From Blumeriella jaapii (taxonomy: Eukaryota; Ascomycota; Leotiomycetes; Helotiales; Drepanopezizaceae), in the NCBI GenBank assembly GCA_009599575.1, contig VWND01000078.1, positions 124,001 through 188,000 on the forward strand: a stretch of DNA of 64,000 nucleotides, given 5' to 3'. The notes below the pieces were generated by a model. The model was not told the origin of the DNA. It saw only the letters and a list, made by a program, of their open reading frames with translations, and made no database searches. The stretch's first letter is position 1. The number at the start of each line of letters is the position of its first letter. A program made the translations under genes and the position numbers. Shown here piece after piece: positions 11,822-22,353 of the stretch.

Positions 11822-12377
11822 TCATCTGTGTCGATCCTTGCTGAGCGCGTTCTCATCGGACTTCGGGAATCCTCCCACTCTTTCGGCCTTCCTCATAACC
11901 TCCCTCCCCTTGTCTCCGTCTCGATCCTCTTGGGGTAAACCCCACCACTCCCGGTGGAACTTCTCCTGCTCTTTCCGTCGGCGCTCCTTGGCCTCTCGGT
12001 CCTTTTGCCTCTTCCCGCAGCCCGAACCACTCCTCTCTGGCTGCGTCTTGCTCGGCTTGTGTCGCGTGGGCTACCATACAAGTGTTCATCGCTCGATTTT
12101 GTGCCCTGCATTTGAAAGGCGCCGTAAATGTTCGTCCGAGGGCGCAATCCGCAAACACTACAGACGCTCAGCTTCAGAGATGGCATGTGGAGGTTGGGGA
12201 GTACGCACACTTGATTTCGGCAGCGCAGTACCCTCGTACCCTCGCATGGTAAAGTTCTCGTACCTGGGCTTCCTGTGCTGAGGATAGTGGGAGAGGGTTC
12301 CGCGACGGCATAGGCAGGCGAGGAACGTCCTCTTCCCTTGCTTTCTGCTCGTGCTGCGAGGCCGCCATCGCTGCCAT
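11822..12377 (-). CDS. CMC1-like COX assembly protein, twin CX9C, with one frame break
   Basis: Exons 12377-12209 and 12157-11822, with a 51-bp intron (GTGCGT donor, TAG acceptor) that joins AAEIK to LFADCALGRTF; about 167 aa. The CHCH fold is shown by CX9C pairs: C-AAEIKLFAD-C and C-RAQNRAMNT-C. Such proteins are oxidised by Mia40 in the mitochondrial intermembrane space and assist cytochrome oxidase (Cox1/copper) assembly. After WFGLREEA the conserved charged tail (KDREAKERRRKEQEKFHREWW) lies in another frame. The switch is at the AAAA run at 12003-12006 (TTTT on the plus strand), and one surplus A explains it. With that base removed the CDS is 504 nt and ends at 11822. The start could also be 12368. 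Shares a divergent promoter with UTP11. Confidence 0.85.
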
Positions 12378-12837
12378 CAATCGCAACGAGCTGCAGCGTC
12401 GAGGTGCTGGGCAAGTTTGGTCGGATGTTCTCGCGATCGACGAGGAACACCAAGGAGATAGCTTGGAATCACGTGATCCGGACTCTAACAAGCTCAAACC
12501 TGCTCAGTAGCTAAGGTTATCAAGAGAACTTGTAGGTTTTGCAATACTTGACAGAGTAAGCAAGTCCTCAAGTAAATCATCTAACAACGTGACAATGTAC
12601 AGAAACTCCAAGTTCAGCGTCACATCGACCTATTGAGGACTAGCTTCCCGGCGCCTAGCTTGAGGCTGGGAAAAGTTCGAAGCTCGGCCTCGAGATTTTT
12701 GAAGACCTTCAAGGCACCCCCCCACTTCGAAGGACAATCACCATACCGCCTGTTACAATCGACGACAGCAACACGACAGATCGTCGGGCGATCGGCTTTC
12801 GTTCTCTTGCAAGAACCTCTCACAAGAGCAGACCAAA
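12378..12837. promoter_or_regulatory. Bidirectional promoter between CMC1-like gene and UTP11
   Basis: 460 bp between two opposed start codons. It must contain both promoters. No specific element is recognised. Confidence 0.45.
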
Positions 12838-13617
12838 ATGTCTTCCATGCGCAATGCCGTCCAACGGCGCAATCATAGAGAGCGCGGGCAGCCAGAGGAG
12901 AGACAGAAATGGGGATTATTAGAGAAGCACAAGGTATGGCCATCCGGTACGATTCTTGCCGGGAAAATCTGACGCCCCCACCAGGACTACTCCGCTCGTG
13001 CGCGCGACTTCAACGAGAAGAAAAAGAAGCTCAAGGCCCTGAAACAAAAAGCTCTCGACAAGAATCCCGATGAATTCTACTTTGCCATGTTGTCCCGCAA
13101 GGGGCCAGCGACAACTGGAAAGAACCGTACCGGAACGGTCAATGGCGATAGAGGAAATGAGGCTCTGAGTGTGGAGGCCGTGAGGCTGTTCAAGACCCAG
13201 GATCTCGGGTATGTAAGGACGATGAGAAACAAGGCCCTGAAGGAGGTGGAGGAGTTAGAGAAGAGAGCCGTAGGGATCAAGGGCGCCGGGAAGAAGGTTG
13301 TGTTTGTGGACGATGAGGAGCAGCAGAGACTCAAAGCGGAGCAGGATACTGAACTTGACATCGACTCGGACGACAGTGAAGAGGAGACGGAAGCTAAATC
13401 GGAAGACATCGAGGCAAGAAATCTCCGCAGGATGCAGCTGAAGGAAGCGGTGAAGCTCGAGGGTCGACTCAACGCGGCGCGCGGACGATTGGAGGCTTTG
13501 ACGGACGCCGAACAGGCACTGGAGATACAGAGAACGAAGATGGGGAAATCGCCGACTGCGGGCTCAGGGATCACGAAGAAAGGAGTCAAGTTTAAGGTGC
13601 GAGAACGCAAGAGATAA
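12838..13617 (+). CDS. UTP11: UTP11, U3 snoRNP / SSU processome protein
   Basis: Exons 12838-12933 and 12985-13617; the intron is GTATGG...CAG, 51 bp. 242 aa, close to the usual 250. The N-terminus (MSSMRNAVQRRNHRERGQ, KWGLLEKHKDY) and the segment KALDKNPDEFYFAMLSRKG are diagnostic of Utp11, a nucleolar component of the small-subunit processome needed for 18S pre-rRNA processing. The middle is acidic (DIDSDDSEEETEAKSEDIE) and the C-terminus is basic (KKGVKFKVRERKR), both normal for the family. The start is fixed by family conservation of MSSMRNA. No defects seen. Confidence 0.95.
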
Positions 13618-13762
13618 TGGGTATTGATTGGCCATCAGAACATGTCGAATTTTTTGCTGATCTTCCGCGACACCCCTCCTCCGAACGCCGAAAAGATACC
13701 CAGAATTGCTCAACGAATATAATACCCAGGGAGACAACTTGTCCATCCTTTTCGCCATGCCT

Positions 13763-15439
13763 TCAGGTAGGTGGTTTTTTACTTTTAGTCAGACACTTGC
13801 TGGCGAAAATGATGATCTTGGCAAGCGCCCTTACGCTCGTCGTTATCGTCCATGCCAAAAGCTTGATCAACATCCAGATCAATCCCAAACACCCTGGCAC
13901 TTTCTCCTTCTTCTGCTGCTCTTTTTTCACACTACTCTGACTCTCGAGATCCAACTCAAATTCATCTACCTTGACGTCTTTCTTACTCTTTCTTCCCTTC
14001 TCTTTCCCCTTCTCTTTCAGCGGCCAGGAAGAATGTCGACTCGGCGACATTGGTGCGATCGACGGCGGAGCCTCGAACCTCTCGAGATTTGTTGTCTTCT
14101 CTTCCGCGACCGCCACCAACATAATAGCGCAAATCGCAACGTCGACGATGTAGAAGCTCTCTATTCGTGCAGCGACAGCGGTGTCGACTTCCAGAAATCC
14201 GGAACCGGAACCATCGCGGATTAAGCGGACGATGTTATGTGGTAGCTCGGCGTGCTCTAGGATATATTCGACGCGAGACCAGGCAGGCGATGAGTGAATG
14301 GAAATTACGAACGGAGTTGATTTTGCAGGGTGGACGAGATAATATTTGCTGCTGTCTTCGTCCCAGACCAGGCGACCGCACTCTCGTTCTGCAGCGGCAA
14401 TGACTTGCTCGCTGTCTGCTCGATTCGACCTGTTGGAGAGTTCGATAACCATGTCTGTTGCCGCACGAGGGTACAGGAGAGCCACCAATCCGTCATTCGG
14501 TGGAAGGCGCCGAGCAGTCTCTTCCAGCGTCGTACTCATGACTTCTGATCCTGGATGGGTCCTCGATGAACCGGGCTTTGGCGAGCCGGTGCCCTTCGGA
14601 ACTTTGTTTGGATCATGTCGCAACAGAGTCATCTGTGCGGAAGTGGATGTTGGAACGAGACGCAGTGTGTAAAAGGGCTGGGTAGCGGAAGAGAGCGTGT
14701 GTGTCGGCTCCTCTGGGTCGCTGACCATTTTCAGACAAAATTTTCGTCCTTCGGAAGACGAAACTCGCCATCCATTGACCACCTTCCAGAACTCCTTCAA
14801 TTCGTCGTTAGACGATGGCTCGAGAATTGTCTCATCCAGCACACCTCGAGGGAAGCGACCGGAACCTTGGTTCGGAAGGCCGACTGGCACCGGACTTCGC
14901 AGAGCCGCGACACTGCGTTCCTCGCTCAGGCTGGGAGAGTACGGTCTTCTATTGATGTTCGCAGGCGGGATGCGCGTCGGACTGCTCTGAGTGGGAAAGT
15001 ACGCTTGATGCTCAAGTGCGATTTGAGGGTTATATCTGGGAAACATGGAGTGCATCACGCCCGGTTCCCCCCGCTGCAGAGATCTAGTGGTAAGTTTGCA
15101 ATGGCTCGACGAGTTGCTATGGCTCCGCACCAGCGTCGGAGCTTCCGAGGACGAAGTTTGTGAGCGAGGGACCTCTCCAATGAAGTGCGCTGGCGGGGGA
15201 GTAGTGATGGGTGAAGCCTGGCTGGATTCGGAAGTATGTCTCCCACTATCAATCTGGGGCATCGGCCTCCCTCCCTCAGCTGGATGTCGAGCATCTGGAT
15301 CAAGAGCTGGAGACTCTGATTTTGGAACAACAGGTTCATCGCGATGCGTACTCGGTCCTTTCGACAGGCTCGCATTCATCCTTTCTTTTGGCGCGGCAGG
15401 GAATATTCTCAACTCCATGTTTACTTGCTTTTCTGCCAT
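13763..15439 (-). CDS. Conserved Pezizomycotina protein with C-terminal membrane anchor, function unknown
   Basis: One exon, 558 aa from the first ATG (15439). Residues 1-200 are disordered (Ser/Pro/His-rich). A folded middle follows from about 215 (DELKEFWKVVNGWRVSSSEG), including GRLVWDEDSSKYYLVHPAKS and VEYILEHAELPHNIVRLIRDG. After a basic linker (KEKGKEKGRKSKKDVK) the protein ends in a hydrophobic hairpin (GCLGLIWMLIKLLAWTITTS) and a Lys-rich tip. The order suggests a tail-anchored or membrane-embedded protein. Relatives are, from memory, sometimes labelled acetylserotonin methyltransferase-like, but I see no methyltransferase motif and do not adopt the name. Convergent with UTP11, only 145 bp apart. 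Confidence 0.8.
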   Translation of the reverse strand: MAEKQVNMELRIFPAAPKERMNASLSKGPSTHRDEPVVPKSESPALDPDARHPAEGGRPMPQIDSGRHTSESSQASPITTPPPAHFIGEVPRSQTSSSEAPTLVRSHSNSSSHCKLTTRSLQRGEPGVMHSMFPRYNPQIALEHQAYFPTQSSPTRIPPANINRRPYSPSLSEERSVAALRSPVPVGLPNQGSGRFPRGVLDETILEPSSNDELKEFWKVVNGWRVSSSEGRKFCLKMVSDPEEPTHTLSSATQPFYTLRLVPTSTSAQMTLLRHDPNKVPKGTGSPKPGSSRTHPGSEVMSTTLEETARRLPPNDGLVALLYPRAATDMVIELSNRSNRADSEQVIAAAERECGRLVWDEDSSKYYLVHPAKSTPFVISIHSSPAWSRVEYILEHAELPHNIVRLIRDGSGSGFLEVDTAVAARIESFYIVDVAICAIMLVAVAEEKTTNLERFEAPPSIAPMSPSRHSSWPLKEKGKEKGRKSKKDVKVDEFELDLESQSSVKKEQQKKEKVPGCLGLIWMLIKLLAWTITTSVRALAKIIIFASKCLTKSKKPPT

Positions 15440-16183
15440 CTTCACACAGACGGCGAGGCAGTGTCCCAGAGCCTGAAATTTCCAAGTATCGAAGTATTAA
15501 AATACAAGAGCGCCGGCTCCGCACACACTCTCCAGCATCAGAACAGCAGCGTCCGGCAATTATACACATTCGTTCGACGGTTCTCCAAATAGATTGAGAC
15601 GAACGCGTTACGGCGACGAGGCCACGGGAAGGGGTCCCGTCAGCGGCAAGCATGCAGTGTGATGGCTGCGATGATTGGCGGGCGCCGTCTGGCACTCGCC
15701 AGCAGGGTTGGATGGAAGCGCCAGCAACTGAGTGGCTGGGAGATGCGACCTTGGACTCTTGGAGAAACGTGACAACTCCACTTTTTGGTAGCCTCATGTC
15801 TCCCACGAGCACTTCCGCCAAACACAGTCGAGCCACGAAATCGGTGGACCTCGAGCCAGCTCACCAGCTCACCAGCTCACCAGCGCAACTTGGTAGCCTT
15901 CCCAGCTCCAGCTCTCCCAGCCTCTCGAGAGTCGGTGAGCGACCCCAAGTGGGCCCCCCGAAGCCCAGCCAGCACGTACGTCCTTGGTCTGCAGCAAGCG
16001 TCAATTTTCATAAATACACGCTTGCTGCTGTTTTGCGTTCTCTCGCTTCTCTGAAAATGGCGAGGTTTCGCAGCGCGAACTTCTCGGTTGTTGCGTGAAG
16101 GATACTTCCTCGGAAGTGGAATTCCGTTTGTTGATTGCTTTCGTTGTCTGTCTGTTTGTCTGTTTGTTTGTTTGTTTGTTTGT
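15440..16183. other. Intergenic, divergent promoters
   Basis: Separates two divergent genes. Contains a short CAGCTCAC direct repeat (about 15855-15888) and ends in a (TTTG)n tract that runs into the next start codon. No gene supported. Confidence 0.5.
16150..16183 (+). repeat. (TTTG/TCTG)n microsatellite touching a start codon
   Basis: Tetranucleotide units TCTG then TTTG run directly into the ATG at 16184, so the 5' leader of the downstream gene probably contains the repeat. Confidence 0.85.
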
Positions 16184-17261
16184 ATGAAGATGGTACGGAC
16201 GACGAGAGCAGAGAGTGATCTTGGCAGACCCGTTACTGCGAGTACGACTTCGATACCGGATGTTGCCAGTGGATGGGCGGTCGTTCCTGTTTACAATCCC
16301 GCTCCAGCTTTGCTAGCTGTGTACCCCAGAAGTGCGTTTCGTCCTGACTGTTAGAGCATCGAGCCCACATGAAAAGCTACTGACTCTACCTTGCGTTCTA
16401 GTATGGGGAGCATGTCTAGCATGCCATATCTCAGGGGATGAAGTCAAGGCCGTAGACTTCTTCAATCCGCTTATCAAGCATCTGGCGGTTGTAATTGCTG
16501 TCTACTCGGCCTGCCGTGCTCTGGAGTAAGTCAGATTTGCAGTTCTCTGCGTCAACAACCGACTGCTGACCGAGACTTCTAGTGCTACCCTCGACCCCAG
16601 TCCGGAAGAGCTCGATGTTCCTACCTCCTCGCGTGCAATCATTCTTGCCGCGGGGTACCCGTGCTGGGCCGTTGCAACGACTGGCCTCATTTACCATCTC
16701 CAAGGGCCTTCTCGCATCATCTTTTGGGTACCGACATGGATTCTCGGATCTCTATCCGTCATTGCCAAACACTGTCCTGTGCTGAAGCACGCCTCCCTGG
16801 GTCTGGCGAACACATTCACACTACTCACGGCGTTGGAACTTACATCGCTCCCAATGAACGAGAATCTTCTCCTCCTCGCAGCCTTCACGTTTTTCTGGAC
16901 GCTCTACGTCTCCGTTCTCTACACCTCCATGGCTCCCGCCTCCTCGACTGACTACTGCTCTCACCACAACTACACGTCGACCTCTCCCGTCACCCACGCT
17001 GCGCTCAGGCTCCTCGCGCTCTTTCAAATCACCATGCTTAGCATATACACCTACGGTACGGGGAAGTCTTTGCACTTCTGGGTCCTGGGCGTAGGTGGCT
17101 GGGTGGTGAGCAACGTGTGGCACATCCGCGATCTGGGGAGTGTGGAGTGGTTGTGGAACGAGAGGGCTGGGCAGGTAGCGGTGCTCAGGAATCTTGGCCT
17201 CGGGGGCTGGCTGGCTGGCGCGGAAGTTGTGGAACTTTGGCTGGATGGCTTGATGGCTTGA
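16184..17261 (+). CDS. Polytopic membrane protein of unknown family
   Basis: Exons 16184-16331, 16402-16525 and 16583-17261; 316 aa, all phases consistent (GTGCGT...TAG, GTAAGT...TAG). Several hydrophobic helices are visible: HLAVVIAVYSACRAL, AIILAAGYPCWAVATTGLIY, IIFWVPTWILGSLSVIA, LLLLAAFTFFWTLYVSVLY, LRLLALFQITMLSIYTYG and FWVLGVGGWVVSNVW. This gives about six to seven membrane spans. No catalytic motif is recognised. The start could be 16184 or 16190. The last codons (LDGLMA) are written by the first units of an 8-bp minisatellite, so the C-terminus may vary between strains. Confidence 0.7.
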
Positions 17262-17356
17262 TGGCTGGATGGCTTGATGGCTTGATGGCTTGATGGCTTG
17301 ATGGCTTGATGGCTTGATGGCTTGATGGCTTGATGGCTTGATGGCTTGATGGCTTG
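17243..17356. repeat. 8-bp minisatellite (GATGGCTT)n
   Basis: About 14 tandem copies of GATGGCTT with one GATGGCTG variant. It begins inside the last codons and stop of the upstream membrane-protein gene and continues into its 3' flank. Confidence 0.95.
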
Positions 17357-19782
17357 TGGCATTTGGAGAGACAGAGCAACGCTTGTACTCAAGCCGATTT
17401 GATGTACGACGTCAACTGAACTGCTTAGTCGCAGTATGGACGGATGAAACGCCCTCGACAGCCGACACCCAGATATCTGATCGAAGAGAGGAACGAAATC
17501 GATGGTTGACGCTGTTGAGGCCCCTCTTGAAAGCCCCCATGAATCCTTCGCGTGTACCTGCCCATTTCCTTGGAGAATATGGGGTAAACAATGCGGATGA
17601 CACACAGCTCGGGCCAGCCGAGCGTCGACATGCGAACAGCGAGAAAGGACGATTTGAATCTTCCAACGATCATCTCCATTAAGCAGCCGTGTCCGGGTCG
17701 TAAGCACGCCATTCAGTACAAACGTGACGAATCGAAGGAAGGACGCCTATCCAGAATCCGTGGCTCCCAAATCAACAAGTTTGGATACATCCGATCAAGG
17801 ATCCATGAAGGGATGCACGATCTCGAGGACGAAGTTTGACACACCAACAGCTTATGTACAGTACTGTAGCTACTTTGGTCTTTGGAATGAGATGCTCGAG
17901 CTTGTGGATTTAGGAAGGCTTTGTACGCTGTCGGGATCACCAAATGAGCTCTTAATTAGGCTCTATGTAAAGTCCTTTGGCGGTGGGCAGTGGGCCCCAA
18001 TTAATTCGGCCCAAATTGGGCGAAGCGGCCCCAAGCTTTGGGGGCTCAATAGAGTCTCTGCAAACTTAGCAAATACAGACAGACCATTGCGGAGCGATCA
18101 AACACTGGTACGCTGTTGGTGAAAAGCTAAAGCTGCTTGTCGCGGGCTAAATAAGTGGATATGGTACTACTGTACTGTACTACACAGTACAGTACCACAC
18201 TAGCAGCGCAAGACTCAATACCTCTTTTGCATCTGTGATTTACTGGTTGTGCAGTAAAGAGCCAGCGTGTGATGAACACCAAAACTTATATGACTCGTGG
18301 TCTCATGCTCTCTTTGACCGTTTCCGACTTTCGCCGTTCTCGTCTGGCATGGTATTTGGTGGTATGGGGGGTTTGATTACAATTCTCCGAGAAGTTGGTA
18401 CGAATCCACCCTCCCCTCTTCATTCTCATCCTTGAAAAAGAGGATGACCCATTTTCAGAAAGACTCTACAGTCTGGTTGGTCCCAGTCCCCCTGGCTCGC
18501 ATAAGATTTTCCACCCTTGTAGGATCGGACCGCCGATAGAATTATGTTCAACATGCTCCCCAGATTTTCAATTTCTCGAGTTTGTCGAGCTGCAGGAATT
18601 CTACTGTCAATACCAAAGACTCGGGAGTTTTTTTTTTGGTTCATCTAAAGAAATCCCTCTTTTTTTTTATCTCTTGCTTTCGAGGCACATCAACAGGATC
18701 GAGGCAGTCGGAGTGCGCATAGACACTCAGGGTCTTCCCGGGTTTCGGGGTGAATCCTCCCCAAAATGGGCGGCGAATGCGCAACGTCGGGAAGCAACTT
18801 TTATAGCCTTGAGATTGCAAACTTGGAACGTCTTTATAAAAGTGGATTTGGAGGATACCCAGTGGGGCTCTTACAAGACCCGCACAAGCTTTCAAGCCGT
18901 TAAGCAACACTACGGACCTGCCTAAGTAACCGTGTTGAACACCATCCACGTCAATGGCATGTCTTCTGTCGGTTCCTTTGTGAAACACTGAGAATGCGAG
19001 CAGGTTCAAACCTACCTATGCTGGAACTGCGGATTGAAGCACATTCCCGCCCCGGCCCGGGTCGCAAAATCCTGATCATGTCCTGATCTTCGGGTGCAAG
19101 AGCGCGTTCCTTGCCACGAGTTTTCACTGTGGCCGGATCCTTCGACCCCACAGGTGCCATACCTACAGTAGGTTCTGGACTCTTGGACGTCCCGTCCATC
19201 GGCCGGGAGGCCACAAGTCGTGCCGACACGGACAGCTAGGTTGGGCCTTCTCGCGTGCCGATAGAAACGCAGGATCAGTGCCCACAGTCCTGTCCGTTGC
19301 TGATGTGACGCCGGAGCCGCTACCTCCGAATTCATGTCGAGCCGGCTCGCCGTAAGGACGAATCAGTAAGGACGGGTCTGTGGCAACGGGATTGTGAGCT
19401 ATTCTGGCCGGTCATCAAGAGGTCCGGACAACTTGCGTCATGTTCACGGAATATGGTGCGATGAAGGTGTCCTTTATATATAGAATGTTCACAGTTGCGG
19501 ATGACTTGTTGCACCCTTTTAAGGAGCGACAGCATCCCTTCTCCCTCCCTCCCTCCCTCCCTCGTCATCAGTTCGCAGTCGCTCCGGATGTCGCCAACAC
19601 TAGGTCTCTGACTACCTCTTCCTGTCCGCGCTCTCTCTCTCTTGTTCGCTTCGGTTCTGTTTACTTTTCCATTTCACAGCTCGCTCGCTCGCTAGCTCGC
19701 TCCACCCTCCCTCGTCGCTTGCTAGACGAGCCCTCGCTTCGGTCCCGTGATCAACGCTTGACGCTCGTTTCCGAAAGTCGAG
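17262..19782. other. Intergenic, 2.5 kb
   Basis: No convincing gene. Holds the 8-bp minisatellite at its start, a palindrome-rich TACTGTAC stretch (18160-18200), T-runs at 18628 and 18659, a (CCCT)n tract (19541-19562) and a TCGC-rich stretch (19680-19705) that look like part of the promoter of the gene at 19783. Confidence 0.5.
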
Positions 19783-21803
19783 ATGCTTTTCTCCACCTTC
19801 CTCTTAGTCGCCCTGGGCGCATCGCTGTCGGCGCAAAGCTCTCACCAGGGCGCGGTGTCGTCGCAGAGTAGTGTCTGTTCCGGAATTGGGAAGTATATCT
19901 TGAAGGCTGGCGGGAATGCCGTTGATGCAGTACGTATGTCGCCAGTTGACGGGCGTTCTGGCGCTGATTGCGAGATAGGCCGTTGCTACACAGTTCTGCG
20001 TGGGTGTGATTGGCATGTATCACAGTGGCCTGGGCGGCGGTGGGTTTGCGACGGTGAGGTCGAAGGAAGGCGAATACGAGGTCAGCGGAGCAACATCCTA
20101 CCACCACGCCATGCTTTTTCTTTACTAACCCAAGGGGGCAGTTTGTTGACTTTCGCGAAATGGCGCCAGCTGCTGCGTTCTCGACCATGTACGCCGCAGA
20201 TCCTGACTTGTCACTGTATGGTGGGCTCGCCAGTGGTGTTCCTGGGGAGGTGCGTGGTCTCGAGTACATCCACAGGAAGTACGGGATCCTGCCCTGGAGC
20301 AAGCTGGTTAGCCCTTCCGTGCAAGTCGCTAGAGCCGGTTTCCCGGTCACGGCTGATCTCGTCCGGTACATGGCCGACCACAAGTTTCTCGTGGAGGACC
20401 CAGCCTGGGCCATCGATTTTGCTCCCAATGGCACTCGGCTGGGATTGGGCGACATCATGACCAGAAAACGCTTGGGCGACACCCTGGATATGATCGCCCG
20501 CAAGGGACCAGACGCCTTCTACCATGGAGCTTCAGCCGCTGCGATGATCCAGGCCCTGCGGAAGTCTAACGGGATCATGACTCTTGTGGATCTTGCAAAC
20601 TACACCGTCGTGAGCCGACCAGTCTCCAACATCAACTACCGAGGTTACCAGATCTACACTGGAAGTGCTCCATCCGGCGGTGCCGTGGTGAGCAGCATCA
20701 TGAAGACCATTGAAGGCTACGACATGTCGACGCCTTCCAAGTTCAACGAATCCGTTCACTACCTCAAAGAGGCCATGCGCTTCGCCTACGGCCAACGAAC
20801 CCAGCTTGGAGACCCGACCTTTTCTCCGAATTTGACTGCCTACCAAGAAGGGATGTACTCGGAGGAAACGGCAGCGAAAGTGCGTCGTATGATTGACCCC
20901 AAATCCACCCTGGACCCCGCAGTCTACAACCCAGGTGGATATGAAATCCTCACCGATAGCGGCACCTCTGCCGTGGTGGCTTCAGACAAAAGCGGCTTGA
21001 CCATCTCCCTGACTAGTACCATCAACACCCATTTTGGCAGCTGTCTCATGGTAGGTACCTTCTTGGGGGCTCTCTCTTTCCGGACACCCTTGTCCCTCCC
21101 GAAATCTACCTGATCGGGCAATTACTGATTCTCCGGTGTCATCTAGGTCCCTGAGACTGGTGTCATTATGAACAATGGCATGAATGACTTTTCGATTCCA
21201 GATACTAGAAATGCTTGGGGTGTACGTACAAATCCCTTTCGTTTCCGCCCATCTTCCGATTTTGTTCCCGATATGTTTTCAACATATGTACAGAGAGGTG
21301 GAAGATCTCTGATCACAGCCCAAGACCTGTGAATACTACGAAACATAGTGCTAACATGAGTAAAGTACATCCCCACTGAAGTGAACTACATCCAGCCCTT
21401 CAAACGTCCACTTTCCTCCATCAGCCCGACCATCGTTGAGTATCCTAACAAAAAGGTCTTTATCGCGCATGCTTCAGCAGGAGGCTCCCGCATCATAAGC
21501 CAGGTCGTGCAACACCTGTGGCATACCTTGGACAGGGGCCTCACATCCGCGGAGGCTCTTGCCGAACCCCGCATGCACGACCAGCTATCACCAAACGAGG
21601 TATCTTTCGAGTGGGGTAGTGAACTCTACGGTGTCAAAGGTTTCAACAATGAGACCACCGCCTACATAGCAAGCCTGGGTGCCCAAGTCACTTTCGTCGA
21701 ACCTCTGCGCACTACTGCGCAGAGTTTGAGGGTTCTGCCTGATGGATCTTTCGAGGCCGCTGGAGAGCCGAGACAGCTCTCAAGTGCAGGGGTTACTGTT
21801 TGA
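19783..21803 (+). CDS. Secreted gamma-glutamyltranspeptidase-like protein
   Basis: Five exons: 19783-19929, 19979-20080, 20142-21050, 21147-21221 and 21366-21803; 556 aa with all junctions in phase. Signal peptide MLFSTFLLVALGASLSA. Family marks in order: GGNAVDAAVATQ, GLGGGGFATV, the substrate-binding FREMAPAAA (Arg about 88), and the autocleavage region near 358 (LTDSGTSAVVASDKSG with the Thr present). ISLTSTINTHFGS, VPETGVIMNN, NDFSIPDT and AGGSRI follow. GGTs transfer or hydrolyse the gamma-glutamyl group of glutathione and mature by autocleavage before the catalytic Thr. Unusual here: the residue two after the Thr, normally His in Thr-Thr/Ser-His, is Ala. The fourth intron (144 bp) is longer than the others. 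The family is sure; activity is less so. Confidence 0.9.
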
Positions 21804-22353
21804 TTTTCTACAGCCTTGATGGCAAAAGTTTAGCTTGTGAATTTCTATGTCAAGGAGGGTTTGAGCATTAGGGTCTTTGTGGCGCAAAATGGGCTCAGTT
21901 AGTCTCGGGTCGCGTCCCGCAATCTACTTACTCAAAAATCGACCAGTGAGCCATTTTTGACAGTGCTGATGAAGGAAATCGAGGGATCGCTTCAAAGTGC
22001 AAAGGGCGTTATACTAACAGCGGATGGAGCGGCAGAGAGTTTATTCCTCAATCCCACCTTGGACATTCCTACTGCGCCAGGTCCGGGCCAAAAAGGAATG
22101 CCCTGTCTGAGCGTTATAAGCTTCGCTTCCCGGCCTCTCGCTTACCACTGAAACAAAACAAACCCTGTCCGGGCTCCCCGACTTCCGCGGTCTCCCCGAC
22201 CTTCCCCCTCCCCCACCCCCGCGGACCCAGACTCGTTGTAACGGTCGAGCTACAGTAACTCACCCAGAAAGTCCTGTATATTTCAACCACGATGCAGAGT
22301 CCACATGATGTTTGTAAATGAAAAAGTCAAGCAGAATGCTGGAGCAACCATCG
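21804..22353. other. Intergenic between convergent genes
   Basis: 550 bp of 3' flanks with a C-rich patch (22170-22230). Nothing else supported. Confidence 0.5.

Noticed and set aside
13763..15439. Naming the protein acetylserotonin methyltransferase-like
   Set aside because: The label exists for similar proteins as far as I recall, but I see no S-adenosylmethionine-binding motif.
17243..17356. CRISPR-like array
   Set aside because: Units are contiguous 8-mers without spacers, and the organism is a eukaryote.
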